Assembly (NCBI GenBank): GCA_963971575.1
Contig: OZ020611.1
Coordinates: 206,254,743 to 206,318,742, forward strand
From: Liopterus haemorrhoidalis
Lineage: Eukaryota > Arthropoda > Insecta > Coleoptera > Dytiscidae
DNA: 64,000 nucleotides
Direction: 5' to 3'
Numbering within the stretch: position 1 is the first letter of the stretch; every line of letters begins with the position of its first letter. Below are positions 1-13,900 of the stretch, piece after piece. A program made the translations under genes and the position numbers. Under the pieces are notes generated by a model, which was not told the origin of the DNA, did no database searches, and saw nothing but the letters and a program-made list of their open reading frames with translations.

Positions 1-1894
1 ATACGTTAAAAAATAAAACCAAATACATATTCAAACAATTGAAATTTTTATGTTATAAATCCGTCAGTATTGACGGGTAATTACCTAGTGTTTATATATT
101 TCACGAAATTTTACATGCTGATTAATCGATACAGAATCGATAAACAAATATATATCTATTTCATACAGTTCTATGTAAAATTTTGTGAGTTTCTCATACC
201 CATCGTACGTAGTTTTTATCTTCGTTTGTTATATTTGAATATATTCAAATAAACGTGTTTGTATTTTTGTATATAAAACGCTTCTATTACAGCTGTGACT
301 AGAGCGAGTGAAACAATACAATAATTCCTTTTCACCATCCGAACCAATACCTGCGCTTAATCTTTATGACCTTCTAGATTGAACCATACTCTTTTACTGA
401 CGGGCGTTGGTCAAGTAAATCCTTCAGCGAGTATATCAAGCATAGATATATTCCGAGCTGCTGCATCCAAAAATAGTATTGTTATGCTGTTAGAGTTCCG
501 TTTATTTTTATTTTTGTATTATTGTGTCCGAGAATGATTATGTTCTCGACATGAACAGATAAGAGGTCGCAGAAGATACGCTGAACGCCAAGACCATTTT
601 ATTAGTGAGAGGACAGTGTCATTACACATAATTCAAGTAGTTATGTTAGCGTGATTTTTGAGTTTACTGGTTGTTTCCTTGGTAGACTTGTAAGCATGTT
701 GAGTATTTAATTTATTATTTAACACAGCTGCCATCTGTTTATTGGCGAATCTTGCGCCGATTTTATGGGCCGGTCTATTTGGTATATGCCCCTTTGAGTT
801 ACGTCAACGCTTAGGTACTTTCAATAGGTAACAACTGGAGCACCCCAGGTAGGTCTACGTTTAATTGTAGCCTGATCTATCTGGGCGTTCGCTCCTTTGA
901 TTAATAGCAAAGTATTAAATTTTATACAAACATTTTACTAGCTAGGGACGGGAGGAAGCATCAGATACGTCACATGTTGCAATACCAGTAGACGAGAACG
1001 TACGGATTTTCCTAACGGAAAACGTGGCAGTACATTGTTGGCTCCATTTCATTCAAATCGCCTGACGCCCTTAAAATAATTTTATTTACCCATCTGAACG
1101 GCATGACCTTCTCCACTGAACGCTAGTTGCGTTTACTAGAAGGTCATGATCGCTAAAGTGGGAAACAGAAGCAACGAGTTTGACGGCGCGTTGACGCCGT
1201 TCGTACGGCGCTATCTGTCAGAAGAAAGTTAAAACCAAGCTGTCGTACGCAAGTGCACAGAATGGACAACGTCCTATGGCGTTCGAACGCCGTTGATACT
1301 GAATGTTCGTCAACTTCCAACTTTTGACGCCGTTGAACGTTGACGCAGAACACCTAACCTCAGTTTTTACTGAATGGTAAAGTGTTTGTATGTATAAATA
1401 ACTTGCATACAACTTAAATAACATCAAACACAAGTCTTCATCATCCATTATACTTTTAATAAAAGAAAGCGCATGTATAAACACAGATATAGGTTGTCAA
1501 GTGACACTTGACGGCGTTAAAAATTATTGCATTGTGTGCAGGCGAAAATCTCAACGGCGCTAACGCAACGCTGTCGCAAATGACGGCGAGCTGACGGCGA
1601 GCTGACGGCGTAGCGCGCTGTGCATTCTGTTCCAGGCTTAAGCCGTAGCAATATTACTAACAAATCTTCAACTCGAAGAGGGTAAAAGGGTGAAAAAGAA
1701 GAAGATTATATAGCCCATAGGTTTTTATATTACGTAAAGAAATTATTTTATAAAATTTTAGTTATTCTGTCAACTGCACTTAAACGAAGACGTCAAAATG
1801 TTATAATTTAATCTCTATAGAAAAGAGCGAAATATTTATTATTTTCTTGAGTTTATGGAATGTATTTATTTTTAAAGCTCATCTTAAAGCTTAC
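1..1894. other. Partial NCKX intron 7, no exon found
   Basis: I looked on the minus strand for the next NCKX exon (the GSN-F-D motif of alpha-2) and did not find it. Positions 1-1150 show no coding, RNA or transposon signal that I recognise. Positions 1155-1640 are a CpG-rich cluster described separately. Confidence 0.5.
1155..1640. repeat. CpG-rich GACGGCG/CGCCGTC cluster, possible MITE
   Basis: The heptamer GACGGCG and its complement recur many times, including a near-tandem run at 1580-1612, in otherwise AT-rich DNA. The ends are weakly inverted: GGAAACAGAAGCAACG near 1160 against GGAACAGAATGCACAG read from 1634 on the other strand. A related GCACAGAATG sits at about 1255. I see no target duplication, so a non-autonomous element of unknown superfamily is only a suggestion. 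Confidence 0.35.
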
Positions 1895-1996
1895 CTTGAT
1901 TCGTAACTATGACGCTGGCGACTGCCTCAGGCACACTGGTGCCGGCTGCTAGGAATGTTAGTCCCATAACAGAGTCCGGAATGTTGATCGTGTCAC
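1895..1996 (-). CDS. NCKX exon 7 (first half of alpha-2 repeat)
   Basis: Acceptor TTTTCACAG ends at 1997; donor CAAG|GTAAGC follows 1895. 102 bp, phase 1 at both ends. It encodes [10 protein letters not shown] followed by [19 protein letters not shown] and IVTNQ, the Na+/Ca2+-binding alpha-2 motif. Where vertebrate NCKX2 has GTSIPD, this protein has GTSVPE: Asp replaced by Glu at a position known for Ca2+/K+ binding. The rest of alpha-2, including the later Asp linked to K+ dependence, must lie in the next exon outside the window. Confidence 0.95.
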
Positions 1997-4900
1997 CTGT
2001 GAAAATAGATTAAAATTGTTATTAATTTACCAAATAGCACAAAAAGGGTAAATTCACTAACAGAGCAAGGTAATGTATTGGATTATTGATTAGGAATCCA
2101 ATATACACAGTAAAACGTCGATTAACCTTAGTTATTCGGCGACGCTAAAGCACGGGTAATTGAAAAACCCGGTTAATACAAATTACATTTTTATTTGATG
2201 AACTCCCTTACAAATAATGTTTTTATTTATTTTAATAGGAAGTCTGTTTTTTATTCTTAATGTCTATATAATAAGCATATTCTTATATCTCCTGTATTTT
2301 TATTTATTTTTTTTATATGCACCTAGTTACTAAATTACAATTAGAAGACCCTAGTTAATCCGATCTCGCGAATAATTCAGACCTGACTAATTGGCATTTT
2401 ACTGTATTTGGTTGTGGAAAAATATCTGTCTTAAAATTGATATTGACAAAATTATGAAAGATAACTTTGTCGATTCGCACTATACTGGCTATTACTAGTT
2501 GTATTCAAGAATGCAATTCCTGACAAGTTGGAGCACTACGAGCGAGCGCATTTTTGCTTTTACTATTTTAATTGAATGTTTATTCATTGAAAGGAATAAT
2601 GCGCACGCACTTGCTTCTCCATAGCAGTAATTATACACAACTTTGTGCTCAAGTTGGTTTCAATAAGTTCGTCGAAACTCATCGACACATTTTTAAACAT
2701 CCACCAATTTGTTTATTTACCGATATAATCTTATATGATCAATGGCCATGCTTCCCGCCATTTCCCTACTGGATAAAAATAGGTTTTCAAAAAGTCAGGG
2801 CCTTTAGGATATCGTCATGGAAATTCGATCCCACACGACATACGACAACGCAACAACTTATGGCACAGCAATATCACTGTTAATAAATTTATTTGAAAAG
2901 GAGAGAAATTACTGGTTACAGTTTTAGAGCATACAAGTCTGTGAGCATTAAAAAAAAAAAGAGAAGATCGATATTTTTCCTACATATGGGTCCTGTACAC
3001 CTTTGGACCCTGTCAAATTTCAACACTCCACGTCCAGCCGTTTAACCACAATTTCTACCGTACAAATTACATAAATGAATAACGTTATAAGGTTTTTTTG
3101 GTCATAACTACGAAAGATTAAAGAAGATATAAGAATAATACGCTAAATTTTGAATGACATTGACATCTCAATATTTATGGGATTTTATTTCTAAGATATC
3201 TTATACTCCAATAGCACACCCTGTATACGTTGAAAAACAGGATCAATTTGTAAAGGAAAAAAGTCATAAATTTGAAAAGATAAATGAAAGTGCGAGGCTG
3301 GCTAATTGAAACTAGTCTACGCAATAGAACTAAGCAATCTCTTGAAAAGGATTGGAATACAAATTAAATTACTTCGTTAGCTCTTATTCACAGAGGTAAA
3401 TGATTTATTCTTCATTTAAATTGTACTCGCATTCGTGTTATTTTTATCACACTACCATAATTATAAAATTTAACACACTGCAATAGATCACGGAATATGG
3501 AGAAGATAGGTGGTTTCATTCCATTAAATGTACGTCAAGAAATGTGGTTTCTTCAAGACGGCGTTCACTCCAGTGCATTTCAAATTTCAGTTTTCTAAGG
3601 AATATAAATTTTCTAAACAGTGTTGACACCTTTGCAATGACAGGTCTAGGTGAAAACCGGACTCGTGGCAACAAAGTTTCAAAATTACATTTTACTGCGA
3701 ATATCTCGTACCTAAAATATTTCTGTATTTTTTTTACAACTGAGTTTTTTTTTATTAGGAGAAAGTGGGAGAATGGTGCGCACTTAAGCGAGATTTGATC
3801 TGATCGCCACTTTATGAATGTTACAGAAACTTTATAAATGGCCATAGAAGCTCATGTTATTTTGCTATCAAAGAGTACCATCAGAATTAATGTAGCTATT
3901 ACCTAAGTCACAAAAAAATATTAAAAGTACAAATGTGCATTTGCGCACAATTTACCACCCTATGGGGCAATGGTGCGCATTAGGTGGGGAATAATGCGCA
4001 GAAACACAAAATAATGCAAAAATATTTATTAAACCAAAAGATATTTTAAATATTACAAGTTACAAAACTCGCAAATGTATTGCTTAGGCGAGTCTGCACC
4101 GGTACATGCTCCATGGTTCCATAAGCCGCATGCGACACATCTATACCATAGTTCAGTTTTCCCTTGAATCCGTTCCTCATGAATTCCGCATGTAACATTT
4201 TCTTCGGGTTTTTCATCGGATAGAATATAGCTTAGGTCGATGTCATCTACTTCATCATCGTCGCAGATGTTATTATCATCCATGTCATGAGATACTTCAG
4301 ATGAATCAGAGGATTTTGGTTTTTTCTTTTTGCTTTTTTTATTTTTGGTGATTGGTCTAGGATACGCCTTCGGACTCTTTTTGTAGCGTTAACATTTACG
4401 GGTTCTTGGCATTTATCTTTTTTGTAGGAACTGAAACATGGGATGGTGACATAAGCTTTTTCCAATCCATCATTGGTGCGAATTCTTGCGCAGGATCATG
4501 ACTTTAAAAACAAATCACTTAACATCACAAAAACTATTTAGTTAAATATAACGAAATTGCATGCATACAAGCAGTTGATCCTATCCTTTAAGAAAATATT
4601 TATTTGAGAATAATCAGATGAGAATTATGAACTTACCGTCTTAATTCGCACATGTCTAGAATAATATCTATAAGCATCGATATACAAAATTTCAAGTATT
4701 GCAAACAAATGACATGATAGAGTCGCCGCTCATGGCGCCAAGCTAATTGCTCGACACCCCTGTCAAGCCTAGATGCCAACACTGTCTTAAAATACCGCGT
4801 AATTTGAATTTTCAGTGGTGCGCACGATTACCCGCTGCGCACGGTTCCCCTACTTTCCCCTATTATTTATTTTATTATTTTCTTTGTTTTACAATCCTGT

Positions 4901-7900
4901 TCACCATTTAACTGCCCAGTTTCAACCCTTATTAATCACATCTGCTAGCCAAATTCAACTCATCAAACTATCTTTGTCAACCACAGACACAACCACAGGC
5001 AGTTACCAAGAGATATTTAAACTGTCAACAACAGATAAACCAAATCATTAAAATCACTAAGTGATCTATCATTTCAATTCCTGCAGCCATAACATCCCAA
5101 AATACTGATTTAGATAAATTTGAGAACTAGTTGAGGGACTCGTACTTCATACTCTTTTTATTATATCAAAAGAGTACATAATATACAAAGGTTGAACTCA
5201 GTATAAAGGAAAAATTAGTGAAAACATTATACCAACCTACTGTTAACCAACAAAAATAAATATAACACTAATATCTTCGTATATAATATAACCTATAAAA
5301 TATATTAGTTTTCGATTTATAATATGGATAATCACTTATGCATTAAAAGCGATTTATTTTCATCCTTATTTATTGAAATATAAATCGAAAACTAAATGAA
5401 TCATACTGTAAGAGAGATAATTTTGGTATTGTTTCAGAAATAAAATTTCATAATTAAACTGAATATAATTATCTAATTAGAGAAAAATATTAAAAATGTT
5501 AAATGATAAAAAATAATCCATTTCTTAGAAAGGACGCTCAAGGGCAGACATGTTTATTACTGTAACTTAAGACCTATGACTAAGTTAAGATGAAAATGGC
5601 AGTCGTAAATTCTATAACAAATAACTAATGTGTCAAAAATATATTAGATGCATTCCAACCATATGCACATAAATAATAATTAATCTTTGTCTTGAAATAT
5701 AAATATTTATTTTGGGTTAATTTTCTAATAAGGTACTTATCTAGGGAGATTATATTATTTAATTTATGAACAATAACTGTGGTCCGGATGACCGGGGTGT
5801 GAAATGATATTTTATAGTTAGGCAATGTAAGCGGCTCGGGGAGTTGAGTTTAAAGAGTGATGAGGTTAAGACGTGTTAAAGGGAGTTCAGTTAAAACAAC
5901 CATGGGTTGTTTTAACAACAATAAAATGTAACAACAATAAAATGTAACAAGTAATTCCATATGAACGTTAGTGTAGCGTCCAGTTTAAGGATGGAGAACA
6001 ATATTCGGAGACATGTGAGAGACAAATGGTTTTAGATGATGACAGTCAGGACTGTGGTGTCTTGTGGATAAATACGTGTTTGTGGTAAAGGGTCTCTCGA
6101 GTGAATAGTGTTTGTAAATGTGTGTCTCTTTGGATTTAGCTGTCATCGTATAATTGTAAGTCTAGTGTAAATAATGTAAATATTAAACCGTATTGTAGTT
6201 AAAGTAGGATAGTTAAAATGAGGACTTAAATTCAACAACCCTTAACTCCTTCATAAGATTCATACCAACCAGTCAGCGAACATGGAGGGGGTGCAGACTT
6301 GATCCGCTCGCAAGTCTTGGAAACTCATAATGTGAAGAAGAACTAGAGTTTGAGGGATGTACAAAATAAGTACGAATGACTTATATAGATATTATACTTA
6401 AATTAATCCGCCAACCGTGACGTTCATTTTATATTATCACTAGGCTCCCCACAATACTTCTACTTAATAAAAAGTTAATAAAAATATTATAAAACATTTA
6501 AGATATCCAAGTAAACAAAACAAAAAGGATGAAAGGTATAATATGTTTCATTTTGTAATACTAGTTCTGATGAATTTGGTGTCTTTTGTGGTGCAAACTG
6601 ACTTTGACGTATCCACGTGAACAAATACTATAATAATATTCTAAAGATAATATTATAAAAGTATTGTAAATATACATAAAAATGAACTTTCTCTGTTAGT
6701 TACGTATTACAAAATGAAACATATAATATTCCGAAATTTTACGCAAGAAAAAAAATGAATACCAAGGGACAAAAATAAATAAAAAGTACTCCGAAAGTAA
6801 ATCGACAGCAAAAAATAAATAAATAAAAAGATCCCCCAAACTTCAAGAAAAAAAATAAAATAAATAAAAAGGTATTTCGAAAGACAAATAACGAAAAATA
6901 AATAACAATGTATCCGAAATACCAACCGACAAAGCAACAAATAAAAATTAAAAAAGGTAAAAAGTATGAAAAAGTCGTACTTAAAACTACAACTTGAAAG
7001 TAATATTATAATTTTTATTTCAGAAACATATCAAGTCGCTATTCTCCCGTCTCAACTTACGAAATATTGCGCAGCCTGCGAATTTTTAGTTAGTTAGTTA
7101 ATTTTTGGCGCACAGCAACAAAGGCTATTTGCGCCTAACGCAGCCCATCTAAATGACTAGACTATATATTAAAAACAATATATTAGATAATAAATAAATA
7201 AATAAAATCATTAAAAATACGCATACTCAATAAAAGATATCTTGCACTGACAAACACAAATAAATAATATAAAAAGTCTGTTCGTAAATTTGAACAGACT
7301 CAGGGTTATGGTAAGAGGCTGTAAAGAGGCCAATTACCATCGAATATCACAGTCACTAACTAAACACACATTAAAATAAGGTGCAAGACTTCACATATAA
7401 AACAATAAGTTCGATTATCTCAGGAAGAGCATCAGCCTGTCCATGAGTATTCTGTCGTCACCTAAAGCAACTGACAGGTCATAGCACAGGCCTAACCTCT
7501 CCCCGACATCCTCGAACTGTATACACTCAGTTAAAAAGTGTAACACAGACAAATCTGTGTTAGACGTCTCACAGATAGGGGACTCTTCACCTCGAAGGAG
7601 GTGTCCATGGGTCCATCATCAGTGACCTATAGGGAGGCGTGTGATGGCGGTTTCCTCCCTGCGGTTAATCCTGCAGGAAGAACCCCATGATTTAACGTCT
7701 CCCTTAATCTGTCGTAACTTAACGTTCTGTGTGCGGCTCCACTTATGTTGCCACATGTCTAAAACCAGGTGTTTTAGATGACTCTTTACGTCATCTGGAA
7801 AAATGAAACTCACATCAATCATAGGTCTGTTAGAGGCGGCTTTTGCAGCTGCATCTGCCGCTTCGTTGCCTCTAATACCAACATGTCCCGGTATCCAAAA

Positions 7901-10900
7901 CAGCTCTACCCTCACATTCTGAGCATTCAGATTGCAGAGTAGCAACCGGATATTTAGTACAAGAGGATGCACTGGATCTGGATCTTGGATACTGTTCAGA
8001 GCGCTTAGCGAGTTCGTCAAGATAACACCTGACCGACTTTGCTCTGACGAAACAAAACACAGGGCCTTGAAAATAGCGTACAGCTCAGCAGTGTACACAC
8101 TTGTTATGGAGTGCAGACGGTACTGAAACTGTTGAGGTGGGTTCAGGACAACGATCCCACACCCAACCCTGGTTTCAGATTTTGATCCGTCAGTATGCGA
8201 ATTTTTACCAAGGCACATATTTTCAAGTAACAAACACACTTTCATTGAAATAAAAATGAAAAATGTAAATTCACATAGATGTTATACGACACCTACTTGC
8301 ATACAATTCTTATTAAAATAACTAATTACCTAAGTATGCCCGCTACCTACTTATGAATTCCAAGCACACGTATGTGACATTATGATTAAATTTTAATATC
8401 CACTAGTTTTATTTTGGTTTCTATCTTCCATATATTGGCAATCATCTCCCTTGGGAGAGAATAAATCAAAATGTATTTTAATCAGAAAAGAAATATATAT
8501 TTAAATAAGTTTAAGTTTTCCGCAAATCAAATAAAATTAAATGAACGAATTGCGAGTTCAAATGAATATTACGCGTAGTTCGGTTTCTTGTTAGGGTAGG
8601 TTTAAAAAGATTTAGTGGAATTAACGTAATTGAAACTTGCGTAGGCGTACAGGCGTCTTTAATTTAATCCTACTAAATAATACGTAATTTCCAATGAACT
8701 TAAAATATTTTTTCTATTTTACAATTATAAGAAGATCATTATGAAAATGAATTGAGTGTTCTATATAATAATAATTCTTAAATATTTATTCTGGATAATT
8801 TGGATATTTAGCCAATTTGAATTACTGAGTATTTTCCACAACTTACGAGCACATGTTAAAATTGCCCGAAGAAAAGTTAAATATGAAAGGTTTGAAAAAT
8901 ATATTGTCATATTCAACATTTTTACCAATTTTCCATATTTCTGCAGATGCATTGGACAGTGCAATAATATAAATTTATCTAATTTAACTTACCTAAAATC
9001 GTAATTAACCAAGCTGAGATATAGGAGGTGCTGCCGATCCAAAGCATACACATGATAAAAGTGATTGGGTAGAGTCGTGGATTTTTCCGACAATCTGGAA
9101 TGGTACAGCATAGAATAAAGGAAACTGGCCAGGTCATCACCCAAAACACCTTGCTCCAGAAAGATGCCTCGGATGGCCATTGGAAAAGCTGAGTAGATTC
9201 CTCTGAAAATATAAAATTAATATCAAGCATAAAAAAAAAATTAAAACCAAGGAGAACTGTAAATCATTATAAAAACAATCATCGTTTATATTTCTTGAAG
9301 AATAAATATTTAACAAGAAACCAAAACTCATTTTTAACGTATATGAAAAAAAAAAACAAATCAATGCGGCGGTACGAATAAATGACCAAATCTTAGAAAT
9401 CGAGATTAAGGAAGAAGTTCACCAAAGCTGCTTGTTATGACCGCTTCTGTTCAACCTCTACTCGAAAAATATCTCTAAAGAGATGCTCGAAGCTGCTCAG
9501 GATGGCAACAAAATCAACGAAGAAGTTGTCAACAAAATTCAATAGGCTCATTGACACTACTTCTTTCTGATAGCTTGATAGCCTTGTAGGACCTACAAGT
9601 AAAAGTGGACAGGGCAACTGATATAACAGAGAACATGTCCTGGACCTGTATGTTGTACAAGTATATGGCAATAGGGTATGGATATTTGTAATCGTCCTTA
9701 TCACTTTGTCGTCATTAAATTAAACAAGCTGTATAGGAAATAACTCCATCCATTCTTTAAAATAACCCCTGGAAAACACATAACAACTTCCCTATCATTT
9801 GATTTCTATACCTTGTTGTTTTCGAAATATTTGTCTATGAATCGTTAAATACGAAGGACCAAATTATACATAAGTGTTTACTTGAATTATTTAATTAGCT
9901 TTAAAACACAAGGGGTTATTTTGTTGTGCATCTCTAATTTATTTAGCAGATCTAAATTTCTGATGTGGAGCTCTAATTTTATCTTGCAGTATCGAAATAA
10001 AATTAGAATATTTTGTAAAGCCATAATTCGTCTTTGATTGTCGATCTCAAATAATTTATTGTGATTGATATATTATTATTGTTATTTTATTTTTTTGTTA
10101 TTATGCAATAATTAACTGCGATGGTCTGTAAGAAGGTCAACGGAATATTGGTGCGCCTCGAAAGCGGTATAAAGAAGTTCTCAAAAACAGTTTAAACAGT
10201 AAAAACATGCTGAATAACAATTGAAAAACTGTAGCAATTAACAGCAGTTAGTTTTCCAGTTACAGTTGTAGAAATTCAGGACGCAGTTACTACCTACGAA
10301 TTAAGCCAACAACAAGCTGTAAAGGCAAAACAGCTACGAAAAAAATATAATATGGAAGGGAGAAAGATCCTTTAAATGTGATGTACGAGGTCTGTTCAAA
10401 AAGTATCGCGAATTTTGTGTTTTTTCAAAAATTATTTATTTATTCATGAATATCTATTTTGTCCCCTTCAAAGTAATCCCGAACAAATATTATACACTTG
10501 TGCCAACGGTTTTATACACTTGTTCCAATCCTCGAAGCACTTGAAAAAGTCATTTTTTGTGATCTTGTTCAGCTCCTCCTTCGATACCGTCTTTATCTCC
10601 TCACTCGTAGCGTAGCGTCGTCCTTTCATGGGCCTCTTCAGTTTCGGGAACAAGAAAAAGTCACAGGAGGCCAGATCTGGGGAATAAGGTGGCTGCGGCA
10701 TTATTAGTGTGTTGTTTTTGGCCAAAAATTCGCGCATAAGCAACGATGTGTGGGCGAATTTCGCAGCGACCCGTCTTATGCCCAAATCATTGGTAAAAAT
10801 CGAATGGCACGGGCCAATCGATATGTTTAGGTCCTCAGCAACTTCTCTAACGGTGATTCGACGATTGGCCAATACTATTTTCGTCACTTCATCAATATTT

Positions 10901-13900
10901 TCGTCTGTTGTTGACGTGCTCGGGCGTCCGGCACGCTCTTCGACGTTCACATCTTCTCGGCTCTCTGAGAACATTTTGTACCACCGATAAACGTTGCTTC
11001 GGTCCAAGGTAGTTTCACCATATGCCACACTCAACATTCGGAATGCGTCCGCGCACTTAATTTTGTTTTTCACACAAAATTTGATACAGATTCTTTGATC
11101 CATTTTTTGGTATAAGCAAAAATCGAAGACGAGCCAAAACACGTGCAAGCAAAGCAACTGTCAAAAATTAACTGAACATTCCAAATGGCCGAACTTGTCG
11201 GCCTCTCCCCCCCCCCCCGATGTGAGAGACATGAGTACCAACATAACGCCACAAAAAAATCGAAAATTGAATATACGTAACCCGCGGAAATTCAAAATTC
11301 GCGATACTTTTTTAACAGACCTCGTATGTAGCAGTATTTTTATGGCTAAAATTGGTTATATAAGCCATCTCCTTGCCCATGAACGTAGAAATCGCACTGC
11401 TCTCTATGGCTAATCTCTCTAGGCTAATTATGACACCAATTCTACTTGGCTAAGTTCTATAAAAAATTAAACGGCTACTATCAATGCTATGCTATGACTA
11501 GTGTTGACTACTGTGTTGATGTGTTATAAAAAGTCATACACAAATTTAAAAACTGGAAGTGTATAGATGAGTTACACAATTTCTGGTTTAATATCCAATT
11601 TAGATAACAAAGCATGTGAAGTAATAAATAAGAAGCATTAATGCAAAAAATGGCATATCCATTTTCAACAAAAAAAAAACGGATTTGTCTTCTATAGTAT
11701 GGTTTCTATCGTATGCTGTTACAGAACCTGAAATTCTCGGAAAACCCTGCCGTATGTGCCATCTAAACATCTTCTCCAATTCCGCCGTATGTGTCACCAA
11801 TATCATCTCCTAATATTTCCCCTAACATGCTGAAACAATATTGTTACGAGCAATGTCAGTTTATAATCATGACTTTTCTGACATGTCAATTTATTTGTAA
11901 AACAATACCAACTTTACTTTATATAAATTAAAACCATTGTTAACTATTTACCCGAGAATAAAAAAGGCATTGTAAAAATGAACACTGGGATAAACATAGA
12001 AATAAACTTATACCTCCAATGGTTATTCCGCTGTTTATCCGAGGTTTGTAATAGTGGCCTTTAGAATAAAAAATCCTTATTTTATTCTGCAATCCAACAT
12101 CTTGTAGCAGCTTAGGAGTAGCACTGCAGAAACTAATTGGATTAATGTCAGTACACTATTGAACAATGAATGGGCGGTGTAAAGTTACAAATACCAGACT
12201 GTTTATTCGCATTTTACAAATGTTCTTGAAAAACAATCTAGCTATTACAGTCTGTTGTCTACTTCACTAAAACATATTGAAAATATTCTCACGGAGCTGA
12301 CAGGATGCACAGAATAGTTTTAGTTCTACTGAACAAATATTTTCTGGAAAATTTTAATTAAAATGACAGATATTGATTTTCGTTTTTTTGTAAAACAGGG
12401 AGCAAAAAACTTTGAACTTGGCCTTGACATTTACGAGTGCATGGTAAATCCTAATTGCGTTTACATGCCAACCGAACCTCTCCCTTGAAGAATACGATAC
12501 TTTTTCCGGAATATCAGGTACTCACTCAGATATACTGACCGTTTCTTCAATATCAAAAAGGTTATCAATCTCAGATAATGAAGGTTATGAGTAAAACAAA
12601 TAAATATTTCTACCCTATTGCATTCAATTTATTTTCCTATCTTGTCAAAACACATTATTTTTTCTGAAATTAAAAGGAGAAAAAAATTAAAAGATTAACA
12701 GACAGTGCCCGAAGAAAGAAAAGAGAGAAGAAGAATGCTAACAATAATTAATAGTTGCTAAGAATGATAAATTAATATTAATTATTGATTTCAAAAGCTA
12801 TTATTGTACGAGGGACATTCAATAATTAGAGACAAATTGATGTAGAAAAAAAAAAATTGTGTTTTTTTACAAAATGAGACTTTTACTACTTCTCAACATA
12901 ATCCCTACGAATATTAATACACTTGTCCCAACGATGAACTAGTTTTTTTTATACCTAAAGAAATCTTTGTCTTGTTGTTTGAGCCAGTTTCCCACAAATT
13001 CTTTGACTTCCTCATTGTCGCTGAACTTTTTTCCACGTAATGCCTCCTTGATTGGACCAAACAATTGAAAATCAGAGGGAGCCAACTCTGGACTGTAGGG
13101 TGGATGAGGTAGTATCTCCCAACCCATTTTTTCAATGGTTTCTTGGGTCAGCTTGGCAGTATGATGTTTTAATATGCGGCGTAATTTTGAGCAAGATTTG
13201 TTAATGATGACATTTTGTTAAGTTATGTAAAGGTATACAATAACTACGGTGTCTCTGATAGACTGAGATAACCAATGTGTTTATATGTCTGTCTCATTAA
13301 AACAACTCACAAGCTATAAGTTTAGAAAATTATCCACAACGAATAACGTATTAAATTTAGAGGTCTGAACGGTTTCACGTCTTACCTTGCAATTGACAAG
13401 CAACAGCTTACAAGATGCAGTCTATAAGCTATTGATTTAAGAGCTCTGAATGTGACTTTACTTGGAGTCTATCATTAAGAAATTAGCTAATAAAATAAAC
13501 TCGTGCAACGGAAACTTTTGCAAAACTTCAGCAGGCCTCCGGAGACAGTGTTTTGCCAAGTACCTAGGATTTTGGTGGTTTAAGGCATTTTCAGAAGGAA
13601 GAGAGTTGATTGAAGATGAATCACGCAGCGGAAGGCCTTCATCTTCAAGAACCTATGAAAATGTTGACAGAATCCGGAATCTTGTGCGTTCAGATCGTCG
13701 GATGACAGTCAGAATGATCGGGGAAGAGTTGAATTTGAATCACACTACCGTTCATCAATTTTGACCAATGAATTGGGGACAATGCGCCTAGTCACACAGC
13801 AATTTCAATAAACGAGGTTTTAGCCAGTAAAAGCATTCCTGTGGCCCCTCAGCCTCCTTATTCGCCTGACTTGAGTCCTTGTGACTTTTTCCTCTTCCCA

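Larger units (their letters stand above)
1997..8992. other. NCKX intron 6, residual sequence
   Basis: Besides the elements listed separately, positions 2410-3755, 4865-5300, 5400-6540, 6725-7085 and 8250-8990 are AT-rich with no supported gene. Short open frames there have no recognisable domain and look random. Confidence 0.5.

Noticed and set aside
3516..3845. 109-residue minus-strand frame
   Set aside because: Overlaps the left end of the pogo-like element and an opposite-strand frame; no domain or homology recognised.
4053..4283. Host PHD-finger chromatin gene
   Set aside because: Frameshifted and enclosed by TA-flanked inverted repeats of a pogo-like element.
6707..6940. Hydrophobic 77-residue minus-strand frame
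   Set aside because: Phe/Leu/Tyr-rich translation of AT-rich DNA overlapping an inverted repeat; no membrane-protein pattern.
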